From an uncultured Lachnospiraceae bacterium (lineage in GTDB: Bacteria > Bacillota > Clostridia > Lachnospirales > Lachnospiraceae): a stretch of DNA of 41,567 nt. Positions 32,912 through 40,256 of the stretch are shown in pieces. Where the stretch lies: contig ONAD01000019.1 in the NCBI GenBank assembly GCA_900315735.1, positions 1 to 41,567 of the forward strand, read 5' to 3'. The notes under the pieces are model-generated. The model saw nothing but the letters and a program-made list of their open reading frames with translations. It had not been told where the DNA came from and searched no databases. The first letter of the stretch is position 1. Each line of letters opens with the position of its first letter. The position numbers were made by a program, and so were the translations under genes.

Positions 32912-33424
32912 TCACTCAAACACCACGTTCTTGTCACAATTTGTCACCTCAACCACAATATATGGGAAACTTGGTGCCTTTGCCACCGTCTCATTCTCCC
33001 CCGGACCAATCAGCGTTGTGACAAAACAGAGGGCATTCTGGGTCAGATAAACGTCTTTTACGGAAATGCTGTAACCTCCCGTTTCCTTCTCTCCATAACC
33101 CCTTGCAATATACAGTTTTCCATTATCTTCATAAGTCAGCTTGAAATCCATTTCCTTTCGTTCTTCAATTTCCTTCTTTAATTCTTCCGGCACCGCTTCC
33201 TCTTCTAATACCGTAAATTCCACATCTTCTATCTTACTGCCATTAGTATCTTCGATACCGCAGCCTGCCGCTGCCAGTCCAAGCCATGTCACCGAAAGCA
33301 GACAGAGGATACATAGAACAGTTTTCCCTATCCACCTATGTTCTGCTTTCTTTGCTTCTACCGTTTTCCTTTCTGCTTTATTCTTTGCTTTCACTTTCTT
33401 CTCCCTGTTTTTATTCTTTTTCAT
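32912..33424 (-). CDS. Probable lipoprotein with a PrcB-type C-terminal domain
   Basis: A 170-residue protein. The N-terminal 33 residues are strongly basic and Lys-rich, followed by a membrane segment ending in the lipobox-like AAAGC (Cys55). The C-terminal half (about 100-165: TGGYSISVKDVYLTQNALCF, then GENETVAKAPSFPYIVVEV) resembles the PrcB domain, first known from a Treponema protease-complex protein. The unusually long basic N-terminus makes lipid modification uncertain; it may be a membrane-anchored protein instead. It is transcribed towards veg. No protease gene is adjacent, so a regulatory role is not supported by context. Confidence 0.75.
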   Translation of the reverse strand: MKKNKNREKKVKAKNKAERKTVEAKKAEHRWIGKTVLCILCLLSVTWLGLAAAGCGIEDTNGSKIEDVEFTVLEEEAVPEELKKEIEERKEMDFKLTYEDNGKLYIARGYGEKETGGYSISVKDVYLTQNALCFVTTLIGPGENETVAKAPSFPYIVVEVTNCDKNVVFE

Positions 33425-33450
33425 TCTATTCCAAAATCCGGATTATCATG

Positions 33451-33479
33451 TTGTAATTCTTAAGTTTTACCGCTATAAT
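33451..33479 (+). promoter_or_regulatory. Promoter of plsC
   Basis: TTGTAA (33451-33456) and TATAAT (33474-33479) are separated by 17 bases, 57 bases before the start codon. Confidence 0.75.
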
Positions 33480-33536
33480 AGGAAAGAAATGAGTATTTTA
33501 TAATGAAATTTTTATCCAGAAAGGAATTCTATCTCT

Positions 33537-34271
33537 ATGATACGAGCAATTCTTGCACTTTTATTTGCTGTTCTTTACCTGATTCTTGGTATTCCAGTTC
33601 TCTTTGTAGAATGGATTATCCGTAAATGCAACCGCCGTGCCGCCGATATCAGCAGTCTTCGCATGGTTCAGTGGGCATTTCGTGTGATTATGTTTATCTG
33701 TGGCGTTAAGCTGACTGTAATTGGGGAAGAAAATGTTCCAAAAGATGTTCCGGTTCTTTATATCGGAAATCACAGAAGTTATTTTGACATTATTATTACT
33801 TATTCCAGATGTCCGAGACTCACCGGCTATATTGCCAAAGACACCATGGGAAAGGTTCCTCTTTTAAATATCTGGATGAAGCGGCTCTACTGCCTCTTCT
33901 TAGACCGTACTGATATGAAGAAGGGATTAAAAACCATCCTGACCGGTATTGACCAGATTAAAGCCGGTATTTCCATGTGCATCTTCCCGGAAGGTACCAG
34001 AAATAAGACCGAAGAAGAAATGCTTCCTTTCAAAGCCGGAAGCTTAAAACTCTCCGAGAAAACCGGATGTCCGATTGTCCCTATGGCAATCACCAATTCT
34101 GCAGATATTCTGGAAAACCATTTTCCAAAGGTAAAACCTACCCATGTTATCCTGCAGTATGGTACTCCGATTTATTTAGACCAGCTTTCTGCTGATGACC
34201 GCAAACATCTTGCTACCTATACACAGAATACGGTGCATGAACTGCTGGCAGATAACCGGAAATATCTTTAA
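33537..34271 (+). CDS. plsC: 1-acyl-sn-glycerol-3-phosphate acyltransferase
   Basis: A 244-residue PlsC-type acyltransferase converting lysophosphatidate to phosphatidate at the membrane. It has an N-terminal membrane helix (about 2-28), the catalytic HX4D motif NHRSYFD (about 77-83), the FPEGTR motif (about 150-155) for the glycerol phosphate group, and VPMAITNS following. AAAGGA lies 11 bases before the ATG. It has its own promoter and ends in a hairpin that can stop transcription from both directions. Together with the PlsY-like protein the window covers both acylation steps of phosphatidate synthesis. Confidence 0.93.
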   Translation: MIRAILALLFAVLYLILGIPVLFVEWIIRKCNRRAADISSLRMVQWAFRVIMFICGVKLTVIGEENVPKDVPVLYIGNHRSYFDIIITYSRCPRLTGYIAKDTMGKVPLLNIWMKRLYCLFLDRTDMKKGLKTILTGIDQIKAGISMCIFPEGTRNKTEEEMLPFKAGSLKLSEKTGCPIVPMAITNSADILENHFPKVKPTHVILQYGTPIYLDQLSADDRKHLATYTQNTVHELLADNRKYL

Positions 34272-34290
34272 ACCGCAAATATTGATAAAA

Positions 34291-34339
34291 AAAGGAACTG
34301 TAGCTTTGATGACTATACTTCAAAGTTACAGTTTCTTTT
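34291..34339. terminator. Bidirectional terminator between plsC and murF
   Basis: A stem of about 18 bp with two mismatches (34291-34309 with 34320-34339) is flanked by A residues on the left and T residues on the right, so it can terminate both converging transcripts. Confidence 0.85.
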
Positions 34340-34401
34340 TTCATTTTTCTATATTATTATCAAACACTTCCTGTATTTACCCTTTTTAAAAAAACATTTT
34401 C

Positions 34402-35778
34402 TTATGCTTCGGTTAATGCTGCCACCACTTTCGGGAATTCCATAAAATGGGATGCCTTGACTAAAACAGCATCTCCTTCTTTTACGGTAGCAAGAAGTTC
34501 TTCTGTCATCTCCTCACGGGTTGCATAGTGTTTTACGGTCAGAGCCGGATTCTGTTTCTTCGCTCCTTCTGCCAGTTTCCCGGATAATGTTCCAACACAG
34601 AATAACAAATCAATCGGCAGTGTTCCGGCATAGGTTCCCACTTTATAATGAAGCTGTTTTTCATCCTCGCCTAATTCACCCATATCTCCAAGAACCGCTA
34701 TCTTTCGTCCCCCTGCCTTAGACAGGACATCCAAAGATGCCTTCATGGAAACCGGATTCGCATTGTAGCAGTCATCAATAACCGTCATGCCCTTTGTGTG
34801 AATCAGATTAGTTCTTCCGCTGATGGTGGAAGCGGCTGCAATTCCACATTTAATTTCATCCATGGAAAGGCCTAACTGTTCTGCCACGCAGGTTGCTGCC
34901 AGTGCATTATATACATTATGTTCTCCCGGAATTGGAATAAATACTTCCATGTCTCCCTGTGGAGTGTGGAATTCTGCTGTCATTCCTTCTAAGCCATACT
35001 CTGTAACTGCATCTGCACAGACAGAAGTCTCGCAGAGATTCCTTCCCTTGATTCCATAAAATACAGGCTTTCTTCCTGCCACCTGCTCTACAGTTGAAAG
35101 TTTGTCATCATCTCCATTTAATATAACAACACCATCCGGTTTCAAATGGGCAAAGCTTTCTGTCTTTGCTTTTAAGATTCCATCTCTGGTTTTCAAATTC
35201 TCCAGATGACATAAACCGATATTGGTAATAACCATAATATCCGGCTGCGCCATATCTGCCAGTTCATGCATCTCGCCAAATTCAGAAATTCCCATTTCCA
35301 GAACTGCAACCTGATGCTCTTTTTCAATCTGAAAAATAGTCAGTGGCAGACCAATTCCATTATTAAAATTCCCCTGTGTCTTATGTACCCGGAATTTTGT
35401 GTCCAGTACAGATGCAATCATTTCTTTGGTACTGGTCTTTCCAACACTTCCGGTAATTCCCACTACTTTAATGTCAAGAGTACTCCGATAGAAACGTGCC
35501 AGACGCTTCATGGCAGTTACGGTATCTTCCACCAGAATATAAGCTCCATCTACATCAAGACTCTGCTGGGACAGTGCATATGCTCCTTTTTTTAATACAT
35601 CCGGAATAAATTTGTGACCATCGACCTTTTCTCCCGGAATGGCAACAAATAAATCTCCTGCCTTTACTCTCCGGCTGTCAATCTCTACTCCGGTTACGGT
35701 ATATTCTTTTGCTTCATTCCCACCTATTAATGTTCCACCGCAGGCTTCTGCAATCTGTGCTAATGTCAGTTCCTTCAT
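34402..35778 (-). CDS. murF: UDP-N-acetylmuramoyl-tripeptide--D-alanyl-D-alanine ligase
   Basis: MurF, 458 residues, adds D-Ala-D-Ala to the UDP-MurNAc-tripeptide in the cytoplasm. The N-terminal domain (GVEIDSRRVKAGDLFVAIPG) binds UDP. The central domain has the ATP P-loop GITGSVGKTSTKEM (about 108-121), and the KTQGNFNNGIGLPLT segment is typical of MurF. The C-terminal domain has DDCYNANPVSM. It lies 21 bases after ddl in the same operon, so the dipeptide's synthesis and its addition are expressed together. Confidence 0.97.
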   Translation of the reverse strand: MKELTLAQIAEACGGTLIGGNEAKEYTVTGVEIDSRRVKAGDLFVAIPGEKVDGHKFIPDVLKKGAYALSQQSLDVDGAYILVEDTVTAMKRLARFYRSTLDIKVVGITGSVGKTSTKEMIASVLDTKFRVHKTQGNFNNGIGLPLTIFQIEKEHQVAVLEMGISEFGEMHELADMAQPDIMVITNIGLCHLENLKTRDGILKAKTESFAHLKPDGVVILNGDDDKLSTVEQVAGRKPVFYGIKGRNLCETSVCADAVTEYGLEGMTAEFHTPQGDMEVFIPIPGEHNVYNALAATCVAEQLGLSMDEIKCGIAAASTISGRTNLIHTKGMTVIDDCYNANPVSMKASLDVLSKAGGRKIAVLGDMGELGEDEKQLHYKVGTYAGTLPIDLLFCVGTLSGKLAEGAKKQNPALTVKHYATREEMTEELLATVKEGDAVLVKASHFMEFPKVVAALTEA

Positions 35779-35799
35779 ATCTGCCTTCTCTGCCCTTCC

Positions 35800-36855
35800 T
35801 TATGCTCCGTATTTCTCCATGGAAATATCAACCAGCTGCTGGCATAACTCTTCGAAGTTTACTCCTTCTACCTTGGCTTCCTGCGGCAGTAAGCTGGTTG
35901 CTGTCATACCAGGCAATGTATTTGCCTCTAAGCAGTATACTTCATCTTTTGCATTGACTAAGAAGTCGATTCTGGAATAGGTATCCAGACCTAACGCTTC
36001 CGCAACTTTTACTGCATGCTTCTGCATCTCTTTTGCCACACTGCCTTTAATATCTGCCGGGCAGGTTTCCACTGTGCTTCCAGCCTTATACTTATTTTTA
36101 TAATCGTAAAATCCTTCTTTTGGTGCAATCTCGATAACCGGCAATGCTCTTCCTTTGATGACACCTACTGAAAATTCTCTTCCCTCTACATACTCTTCAA
36201 TTAAGATTTCATCTTCCCAGAAAAATGCATCATCCAATGCTTTTGTAAAATTGCTTTCTTCTTTTACAATGGAAACCCCAATACTGGAACCACCGCAACA
36301 TGGCTTTACCACGCAAGGCAGCGTAATTCCGATTTCAGCCAGGCTGTCTTTTCTGTCCTTTTTCTTCATATAAATGCCCTTCGGGCAAGGGATTCCATTG
36401 GCTTCAAAAAACTGCTTTGCCATATTTTTATTCATGGCAATCGCACTGCTTAAATAGCCGCTTCCGGTATAACGGATTCCAAACAAATCAAAGGCTGCCT
36501 GAATCTTACCATTCTCTCCATTTTCTCCATGTAATGCCATAAATACAATATCTGCCATGCGGCACATTGCAATTACATTCGGTCCAAAGAAGCAGGCAGA
36601 CTGGTCTTTTCTACTCTTTCTTACCTTATCAAGATCCGGAGCCGTCTCCGGTATATCCGTTACTTTTACACTTGCTTCTTCTGAATGTTCAAAAATTCCA
36701 GTAATATCCTGTTCTTCTTCTCCATATCCCATAAACACATCCAGAATAATAACCTGATGTCCATTCTTCCGCAATGCCTTTGTTACCATATCTCCTGTTT
36801 TAAAAGACACATCACGCTCTGTGCTCAAGCCGCCTGCCAAAACTACGATATTCAT
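35800..36855 (-). CDS. ddl: D-alanine--D-alanine ligase
   Basis: A 351-residue ATP-grasp ligase making D-Ala-D-Ala. Landmarks are VVLAGGLSTERDVS at the N-terminus, FMALHGENGENGKIQ, KPCCGGSSIGVS and EANTLPGMT for ATP and magnesium binding. EGFYDYKNKY has the Tyr expected of D-Ala ligases, where D-Ala-D-Lac enzymes usually carry a different motif, so intrinsic vancomycin-type resistance is not indicated. The promoter and a pair of repeats lie at 36886-36948. murF follows directly. Confidence 0.96.
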   Translation of the reverse strand: MNIVVLAGGLSTERDVSFKTGDMVTKALRKNGHQVIILDVFMGYGEEEQDITGIFEHSEEASVKVTDIPETAPDLDKVRKSRKDQSACFFGPNVIAMCRMADIVFMALHGENGENGKIQAAFDLFGIRYTGSGYLSSAIAMNKNMAKQFFEANGIPCPKGIYMKKKDRKDSLAEIGITLPCVVKPCCGGSSIGVSIVKEESNFTKALDDAFFWEDEILIEEYVEGREFSVGVIKGRALPVIEIAPKEGFYDYKNKYKAGSTVETCPADIKGSVAKEMQKHAVKVAEALGLDTYSRIDFLVNAKDEVYCLEANTLPGMTATSLLPQEAKVEGVNFEELCQQLVDISMEKYGA

Positions 36856-36885
36856 TCTCTAATGTCCTTCTTTCTTTCAGATTCA

Positions 36886-36926
36886 AATATGTATATTACA
36901 TCTCTTTTTTCAATATGTATATTATA
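36886..36926. repeat. Direct repeat overlapping the ddl promoter
   Basis: AATATGTATATTA occurs at 36886-36898 and again at 36912-36924. The second copy overlaps the -10 of the ddl promoter, and each copy is nearly palindromic. A regulator site is possible; AT-rich chance similarity is the alternative. Confidence 0.45.
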
Positions 36927-36948
36927 CCTTTTTTTCTTAGAATGACAA
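36921..36948 (-). promoter_or_regulatory. Promoter of ddl-murF
   Basis: On the minus strand TTGTCA (plus 36943-36948) and TATAAT (plus 36921-36926) are separated by 16 bases. It lies in the short gap after the XRE-TPR gene. Confidence 0.75.
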
Positions 36949-36955
36949 GAGAATC

Positions 36956-37843
36956 TCACAAAGCAATCAAGATTGGTTCTCCGGGCTTTGCATTATGATT
37001 TTCAAACACCTGAAAAAGATGCTCTGCACACTGCTGTACATCCATGGCTTCTTCCGGCTGCTCCATCCATTTTAAAATTCCGGACTTACAGAGCAAAAGA
37101 TATGGCAATACCATATATTTATTGCTCCTTGTGCAATAATCGATACCCTTATTGCATAATTCCAGCGCCTCTCTGTAAATTTCCATCTCATACAAAAGAT
37201 TAGCTTCATTGTAAAGTATCATCGGATATACCTTTTCTTTTTCTTCATCATCTACTTTTCTTACTTCCAGATAATCAGATAACTGCATCCAGATGCGGAG
37301 TGCCTGCTTTCTTTCACCAAGCCGCTGTTTCTGTACCGCCATACTGTTGATAATGTTGATTTCCTCAAAGGTAAACATCCGCTTCTGCACCAGATTTGCC
37401 AGCCCCGCCGGATGTGTCAGATGTAACGCTTCTTCCAGCTTTGCATATACAAGTTCCGGACGGACTCCTTCCTTACTGTCCAGCACCGCCTTTATGTATG
37501 AAAAGAACTGTCTGGTCAGTTTATCCTCTTGTTTATGTTCCGGTTGTCTCTGCCAGAGTTCCCTGCTGCCTTCCATATCATTATTTGCTACTGCATGCAC
37601 CAGCTGTCGCATATAGGCATATAATTCCATTTCTTCCGCCGTTGCATGAATATTGCATATACCCATTGTCTTTCCAAGACGCTGCATAATAGCTTCATAA
37701 TTTTTCCGCTTTGGTACCACAAATCCGTTTTCAATTTTTGATAAAGTTCCAGTTGAACAGATGCCAAAAGCAAGTTCTTCCTGTGTAATGCCAAGCTGTT
37801 TGCGGGATTCACATATATAATCCCCAAGATTGTAACAAGCCAA
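36956..37843 (-). CDS. XRE-type regulator with TPR-like C-terminal domain (RRNPP-like)
   Basis: A 295-residue regulator. The N-terminal helix-turn-helix (DYICESRKQLGITQEELAFG, then TGTLSKIENGFVVPKRKNYE) is followed by about 220 helical residues with TPR-like pairs (LGERKQALRIWMQLSDYLEV; EIYREALELCNKGIDYCT). The architecture resembles the peptide-sensing Rgg/PlcR group. Translation starts at TTG (37843) with GGGAGG seven bases upstream. Upstream is an 18-bp palindrome near the expected -35 position, a likely self-control site. No convincing signal-peptide gene is adjacent, so a peptide ligand is not shown. Targets unknown; ddl-murF is just downstream. Confidence 0.8.
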   Translation of the reverse strand: MACYNLGDYICESRKQLGITQEELAFGICSTGTLSKIENGFVVPKRKNYEAIMQRLGKTMGICNIHATAEEMELYAYMRQLVHAVANNDMEGSRELWQRQPEHKQEDKLTRQFFSYIKAVLDSKEGVRPELVYAKLEEALHLTHPAGLANLVQKRMFTFEEINIINSMAVQKQRLGERKQALRIWMQLSDYLEVRKVDDEEKEKVYPMILYNEANLLYEMEIYREALELCNKGIDYCTRSNKYMVLPYLLLCKSGILKWMEQPEEAMDVQQCAEHLFQVFENHNAKPGEPILIAL

Positions 37844-37930
37844 TTTCTAACCTCCCTTTTCTCATAACCCATCGTATTGACTGTTCCAAAGAAATGTCTT
37901 ATTGATATATTATAACTACTGTAGCATAAA

Positions 37931-37994
37931 AATAGCGGTACCGCTATTGGCGTTTTGTCAAGCCTATTGTCAAAACGTTAACTGCGATACCGCT
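37931..37994 (-). promoter_or_regulatory. Nested inverted repeats between hpf and the XRE-TPR gene
   Basis: A perfect 18-bp palindrome, AATAGCGGTACCGCTATT (37931-37948), lies beside a second dyad, GTTTTGTCA with TGTCAAAAC (37952-37960 and 37968-37976). GCGATACCGCT (37984-37994) can also pair with the palindrome's half, giving an alternative longer stem. On the minus strand TTTTT follows, so this can be the hpf terminator. The palindrome is also about 25 bases upstream of a TATAAT (plus 37909-37914) for the XRE-TPR gene. Confidence 0.6.
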
Positions 37995-38050
37995 GTCTGT
38001 TACCAGTTATCCATAAGGAACTGCCGGTGATAGTCTTTTTCGTTATATAT

Positions 38051-38578
38051 CTAGAATTCCGGTTCAATCAGACCGTAGGTGTTACCTTTTCTCTTATATA
38101 CAACGTTTACATTGTCATCCTCTGCATTTACGAACACAAAGAAATCATGTCCTAATAATTCCATCTGAACACATGCATCTTCCGGATACATTGGTTTCAT
38201 ATCGAATTTCTTGGTACGGATGATTTTAATTTCATCATCTGCTTCCACTTCTTTTTCAATATATTCCTTACGGAAATTGCTGTTGCTCTGCTGTTTTGTA
38301 ATAATCTTATTCTTATACTTTTTAAGCTGTCTCTCAATAATCTCTTCTACAAGATCAATTGATACATACATATCATTGCTTACCTGCTCTGAACGGATAA
38401 TGTGTCCAGGTACAGGAATCGTAACCTCGATTTTCTGTCTCTCCTTTTCTACACTCAAAGTTACAAATACGTCTGTGTCCGGAGTAAAGTACTTCTCCAG
38501 TTTTCCAATTTTGTCCTCAACTGCTGCCTTAAGACCGTCTGTCAATTCGATGTTTCTTCCTGAAATAGTAATACGCAT
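38051..38578 (-). CDS. hpf: Ribosome hibernation promoting factor, long form
   Basis: A 175-residue long-form HPF. The N-terminal RaiA-type domain (MRITISGRNIELTDGLKAAV, then DVFVTLSVEKERQKIEVTI, to about 100) sits in the decoding centre of idle ribosomes. The C-terminal domain (about 120-175: IKIIRTKKFDMKPMYPEDAC, then HDFFVFVNAEDDNVNVVYKR) dimerises them into 100S particles. The ATG at 38578 is chosen because AAAGGGG lies nine bases upstream; the in-frame ATG at 38599 has no such site. A strong promoter is at 38630-38658. Confidence 0.95.
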   Translation of the reverse strand: MRITISGRNIELTDGLKAAVEDKIGKLEKYFTPDTDVFVTLSVEKERQKIEVTIPVPGHIIRSEQVSNDMYVSIDLVEEIIERQLKKYKNKIITKQQSNSNFRKEYIEKEVEADDEIKIIRTKKFDMKPMYPEDACVQMELLGHDFFVFVNAEDDNVNVVYKRKGNTYGLIEPEF

Positions 38579-38629
38579 GATGTCCAACCCCTTTGCCATT
38601 TATTTGATACAGACTGATATCATGGTTTT

Positions 38630-38658
38630 ATTATACTATTTTGTACGAATATTTACAA
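38630..38658 (-). promoter_or_regulatory. Promoter of hpf
   Basis: On the minus strand TTGTAA (plus 38653-38658) and TATAAT (plus 38630-38635) are separated by 17 bases, about 50 bases before the start codon. Confidence 0.75.
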
Positions 38659-38746
38659 GTTTTTTGTGCAATATTTACTGTATTTTTAGAGAATTTTTCG
38701 AATATCTTTCTGAAAGCAGGAAATCTGCAGGATTTTTCAAAAGGGA

Positions 38747-38775
38747 TTGCCTGTATTCTAAAATAAGTCTAAAAT
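38747..38775 (+). promoter_or_regulatory. Promoter of the SDR gene
   Basis: TTGCCT (38747-38752) and TAAAAT (38770-38775) are separated by 17 bases, 77 bases before the chosen start. Confidence 0.5.
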
Positions 38776-38852
38776 ATAACTGTATTTTTTAACGCTTTCA
38801 TCTGTGCTATCATTTTCTAAGGCAGATAAAAACCAGAAAGGATTTGTTTCTT

Positions 38853-39581
38853 ATGAATACTGTTTTAATTACCGGAGCTTCCCGGGGCATCGGTGCTGCT
38901 ATCGCAGAAGTATTTGCCCGCCACGGTTATCAGCTCATTTTAAATTGCTGTCATTCCGAAACTGCTCTTAAGGCTTTGTCTGATGAACTTTCGGACAAAT
39001 ATCATGTCACGGTTCTTCCGGTTATCGGAGATGTCAGTGATCCGGATTTTATTGCCAATATGTTTGCCATAATTCACCAGCAGTCCCTTTCGGTTGATGT
39101 TCTGATCAACAATGCCGGAATCTCCCACATCGGCCTGCTGCAGGATATGACTTATGAACAATGGCAGCACGTTATAAACACCAATCTTTCTTCTGTTTTT
39201 TCCTGCTGCAAATATGCTCTGCCAGATATGCTGCACAAAAAATCAGGTCGGATTCTTAACATTTCTTCTGTCTGGGGAAATGTAGGCGCCTCCTGTGAGG
39301 TTGCTTATTCCGCCAGCAAGGGAGCTGTTAATTCCTTTACAAAGGCACTTGCCAAAGAGGTCGCACCCAGTGGAATCTCTGTCAATGCCATTGCCTGCGG
39401 CACCATTGATACTTCCATGAACGCCTGTTTTTCTGCCGAAGAGCGTGCTGACTTAGAATCCGAAATTCCCTGCGGCAGATATGGTACACCTGTGGAAACA
39501 GCTGAACTTGCTTATGCTATCGTATCACAAAGTCCATATCTCACCGGTCAGATTATTACCTTAGATGGTGGCTGGTGTTAA
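38853..39581 (+). CDS. Short-chain dehydrogenase/reductase (FabG-like)
   Basis: A 242-residue classical SDR. It has the NAD(P) loop TGASRGIGAAIAE (about 7-19), NNAGIS (about 87-92), the catalytic Ser in NISSVWG, and the YSASK catalytic Tyr-Lys pair followed by GAVNSFTKALAKEVAPSGI. It ends with TGQIITLDGGW, typical of 3-oxoacyl-ACP reductases and related enzymes. It is single, not in a fatty-acid gene cluster, so the substrate is open. The ATG at 38853 is preferred over the TTG at 38844 because AAAGGA is ten bases before it. Confidence 0.88.
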   Translation: MNTVLITGASRGIGAAIAEVFARHGYQLILNCCHSETALKALSDELSDKYHVTVLPVIGDVSDPDFIANMFAIIHQQSLSVDVLINNAGISHIGLLQDMTYEQWQHVINTNLSSVFSCCKYALPDMLHKKSGRILNISSVWGNVGASCEVAYSASKGAVNSFTKALAKEVAPSGISVNAIACGTIDTSMNACFSAEERADLESEIPCGRYGTPVETAELAYAIVSQSPYLTGQIITLDGGWC

Positions 39582-39621
39582 TTTATATATGTGAATAGTT
39601 TGTGCTCCGTTGATATAATTT

Positions 39622-39689
39622 ATCTTTCGTTTATTTTTGCCACTGGTTTTTTAACATGTTTTAAAATAGAGGTATTATTTACGAAAGAT
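39622..39689. repeat. Inverted repeat around the promoter region of the small XRE gene
   Basis: ATCTTTCGT (39622-39630) and ACGAAAGAT (39681-39689) are exact reverse complements 50 bases apart, straddling possible promoter elements and ending just before the ribosome site of the XRE gene. A looped autoregulatory site is plausible. Confidence 0.45.
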
Positions 39690-39700
39690 GAGGTTTGTAT

Positions 39701-40054
39701 ATGAATATCGGTTCTAAGTTACGATACCTGATTGAAGAAGCTAACATTACCCAGCGGCAGCTTGCAGATGCACTACATATCTCTCCCTCTGCTCTGAATG
39801 GATATATCAATCAGGGGAAAGAACCTGACTATGCAACTTTAGTAAGAATAGCCGACTATTTTCATACTTCCACCGACTATCTGCTCGGTCACAGTAACAT
39901 CCGCAATGCCAGTCTGACGCATCTCAACAGCTGTGAGGGTGAACTGCTAAGTATCTATCATACTCTTTCCAGCTATAACCAGCAGCTTTTCTTAGAAGAA
40001 TTGAAGGCTGTCGACCGGATGGTTTCCCGGGCAACAGCCTCACCGTTGAAATAA
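39701..40054 (+). CDS. Small XRE-family regulator
   Basis: A 117-residue regulator with a helix-turn-helix in the first 65 residues (IGSKLRYLIEEANITQRQLA, SPSALNGYINQGKEPDYATL, DYFHTSTDYLLGHS), as in many phage-repressor-like and stress regulators. A helical tail follows (LLSIYHTLSSYNQQLFLEEL) for dimer formation. The ATG at 39701 has GAGG seven bases upstream; the ORF extends back to a TTG at 39695 without a better site. It is flanked upstream by a 9-bp inverted repeat (39622-39689). Target unknown. Confidence 0.85.
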   Translation: MNIGSKLRYLIEEANITQRQLADALHISPSALNGYINQGKEPDYATLVRIADYFHTSTDYLLGHSNIRNASLTHLNSCEGELLSIYHTLSSYNQQLFLEELKAVDRMVSRATASPLK

Positions 40055-40069
40055 GTATTGTAAAATAAG
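40053..40069. repeat. Direct repeat unit flanking the dGTPase gene, copy A
   Basis: AAGTATTGTAAAATAAG is repeated exactly at 41512-41528, on the other side of the dGTPase gene. A second shared sequence, TAATGTCTACTA, lies further to the right in both places (40213-40224 and 41554-41565). Confidence 0.7.
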
Positions 40070-40101
40070 TTTCAGTATATATTGTATATTCAACCAATAA
40101 G

Positions 40102-40175
40102 TTTCTTTTTTATCAGGCAGGAGACGGTAAAAGCCCGTAATCAGCACTAAGTATTCTGTCTTGATAAAAAAGAAA
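40102..40175. repeat. 74-bp stem-loop element with GC-rich core
   Basis: TTTCTTTTTTATCA (40102-40115) pairs exactly with TGATAAAAAAGAAA (40162-40175), extended by CAG/CTG. The loop has an inner ACGG/CCGT hairpin around 40124-40138. It lies between two converging genes and might stop transcription, but the stem is not followed by a clean T run on either strand. Confidence 0.6.
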
Positions 40176-40256
40176 GTTATTCTTTACAACATTTTTTATG
40201 AAATTTTATATCTAATGTCTACTATTTACTATTGCTTTCTACTATCTTTAGGATAG

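Noticed and set aside
33141..33503. 120-residue Ser/Phe-rich plus-strand ORF
   Set aside because: Antisense of the PrcB-domain gene; composition is that of a reversed Lys/Glu-rich frame.
36889..36945. Plus-strand 18-residue hydrophobic peptide (MYITSLFSICILYLFFLE) as a signal peptide for the XRE-TPR regulator
   Set aside because: No ribosome site, and it is the complement of the ddl promoter region; AT-rich chance ORF.
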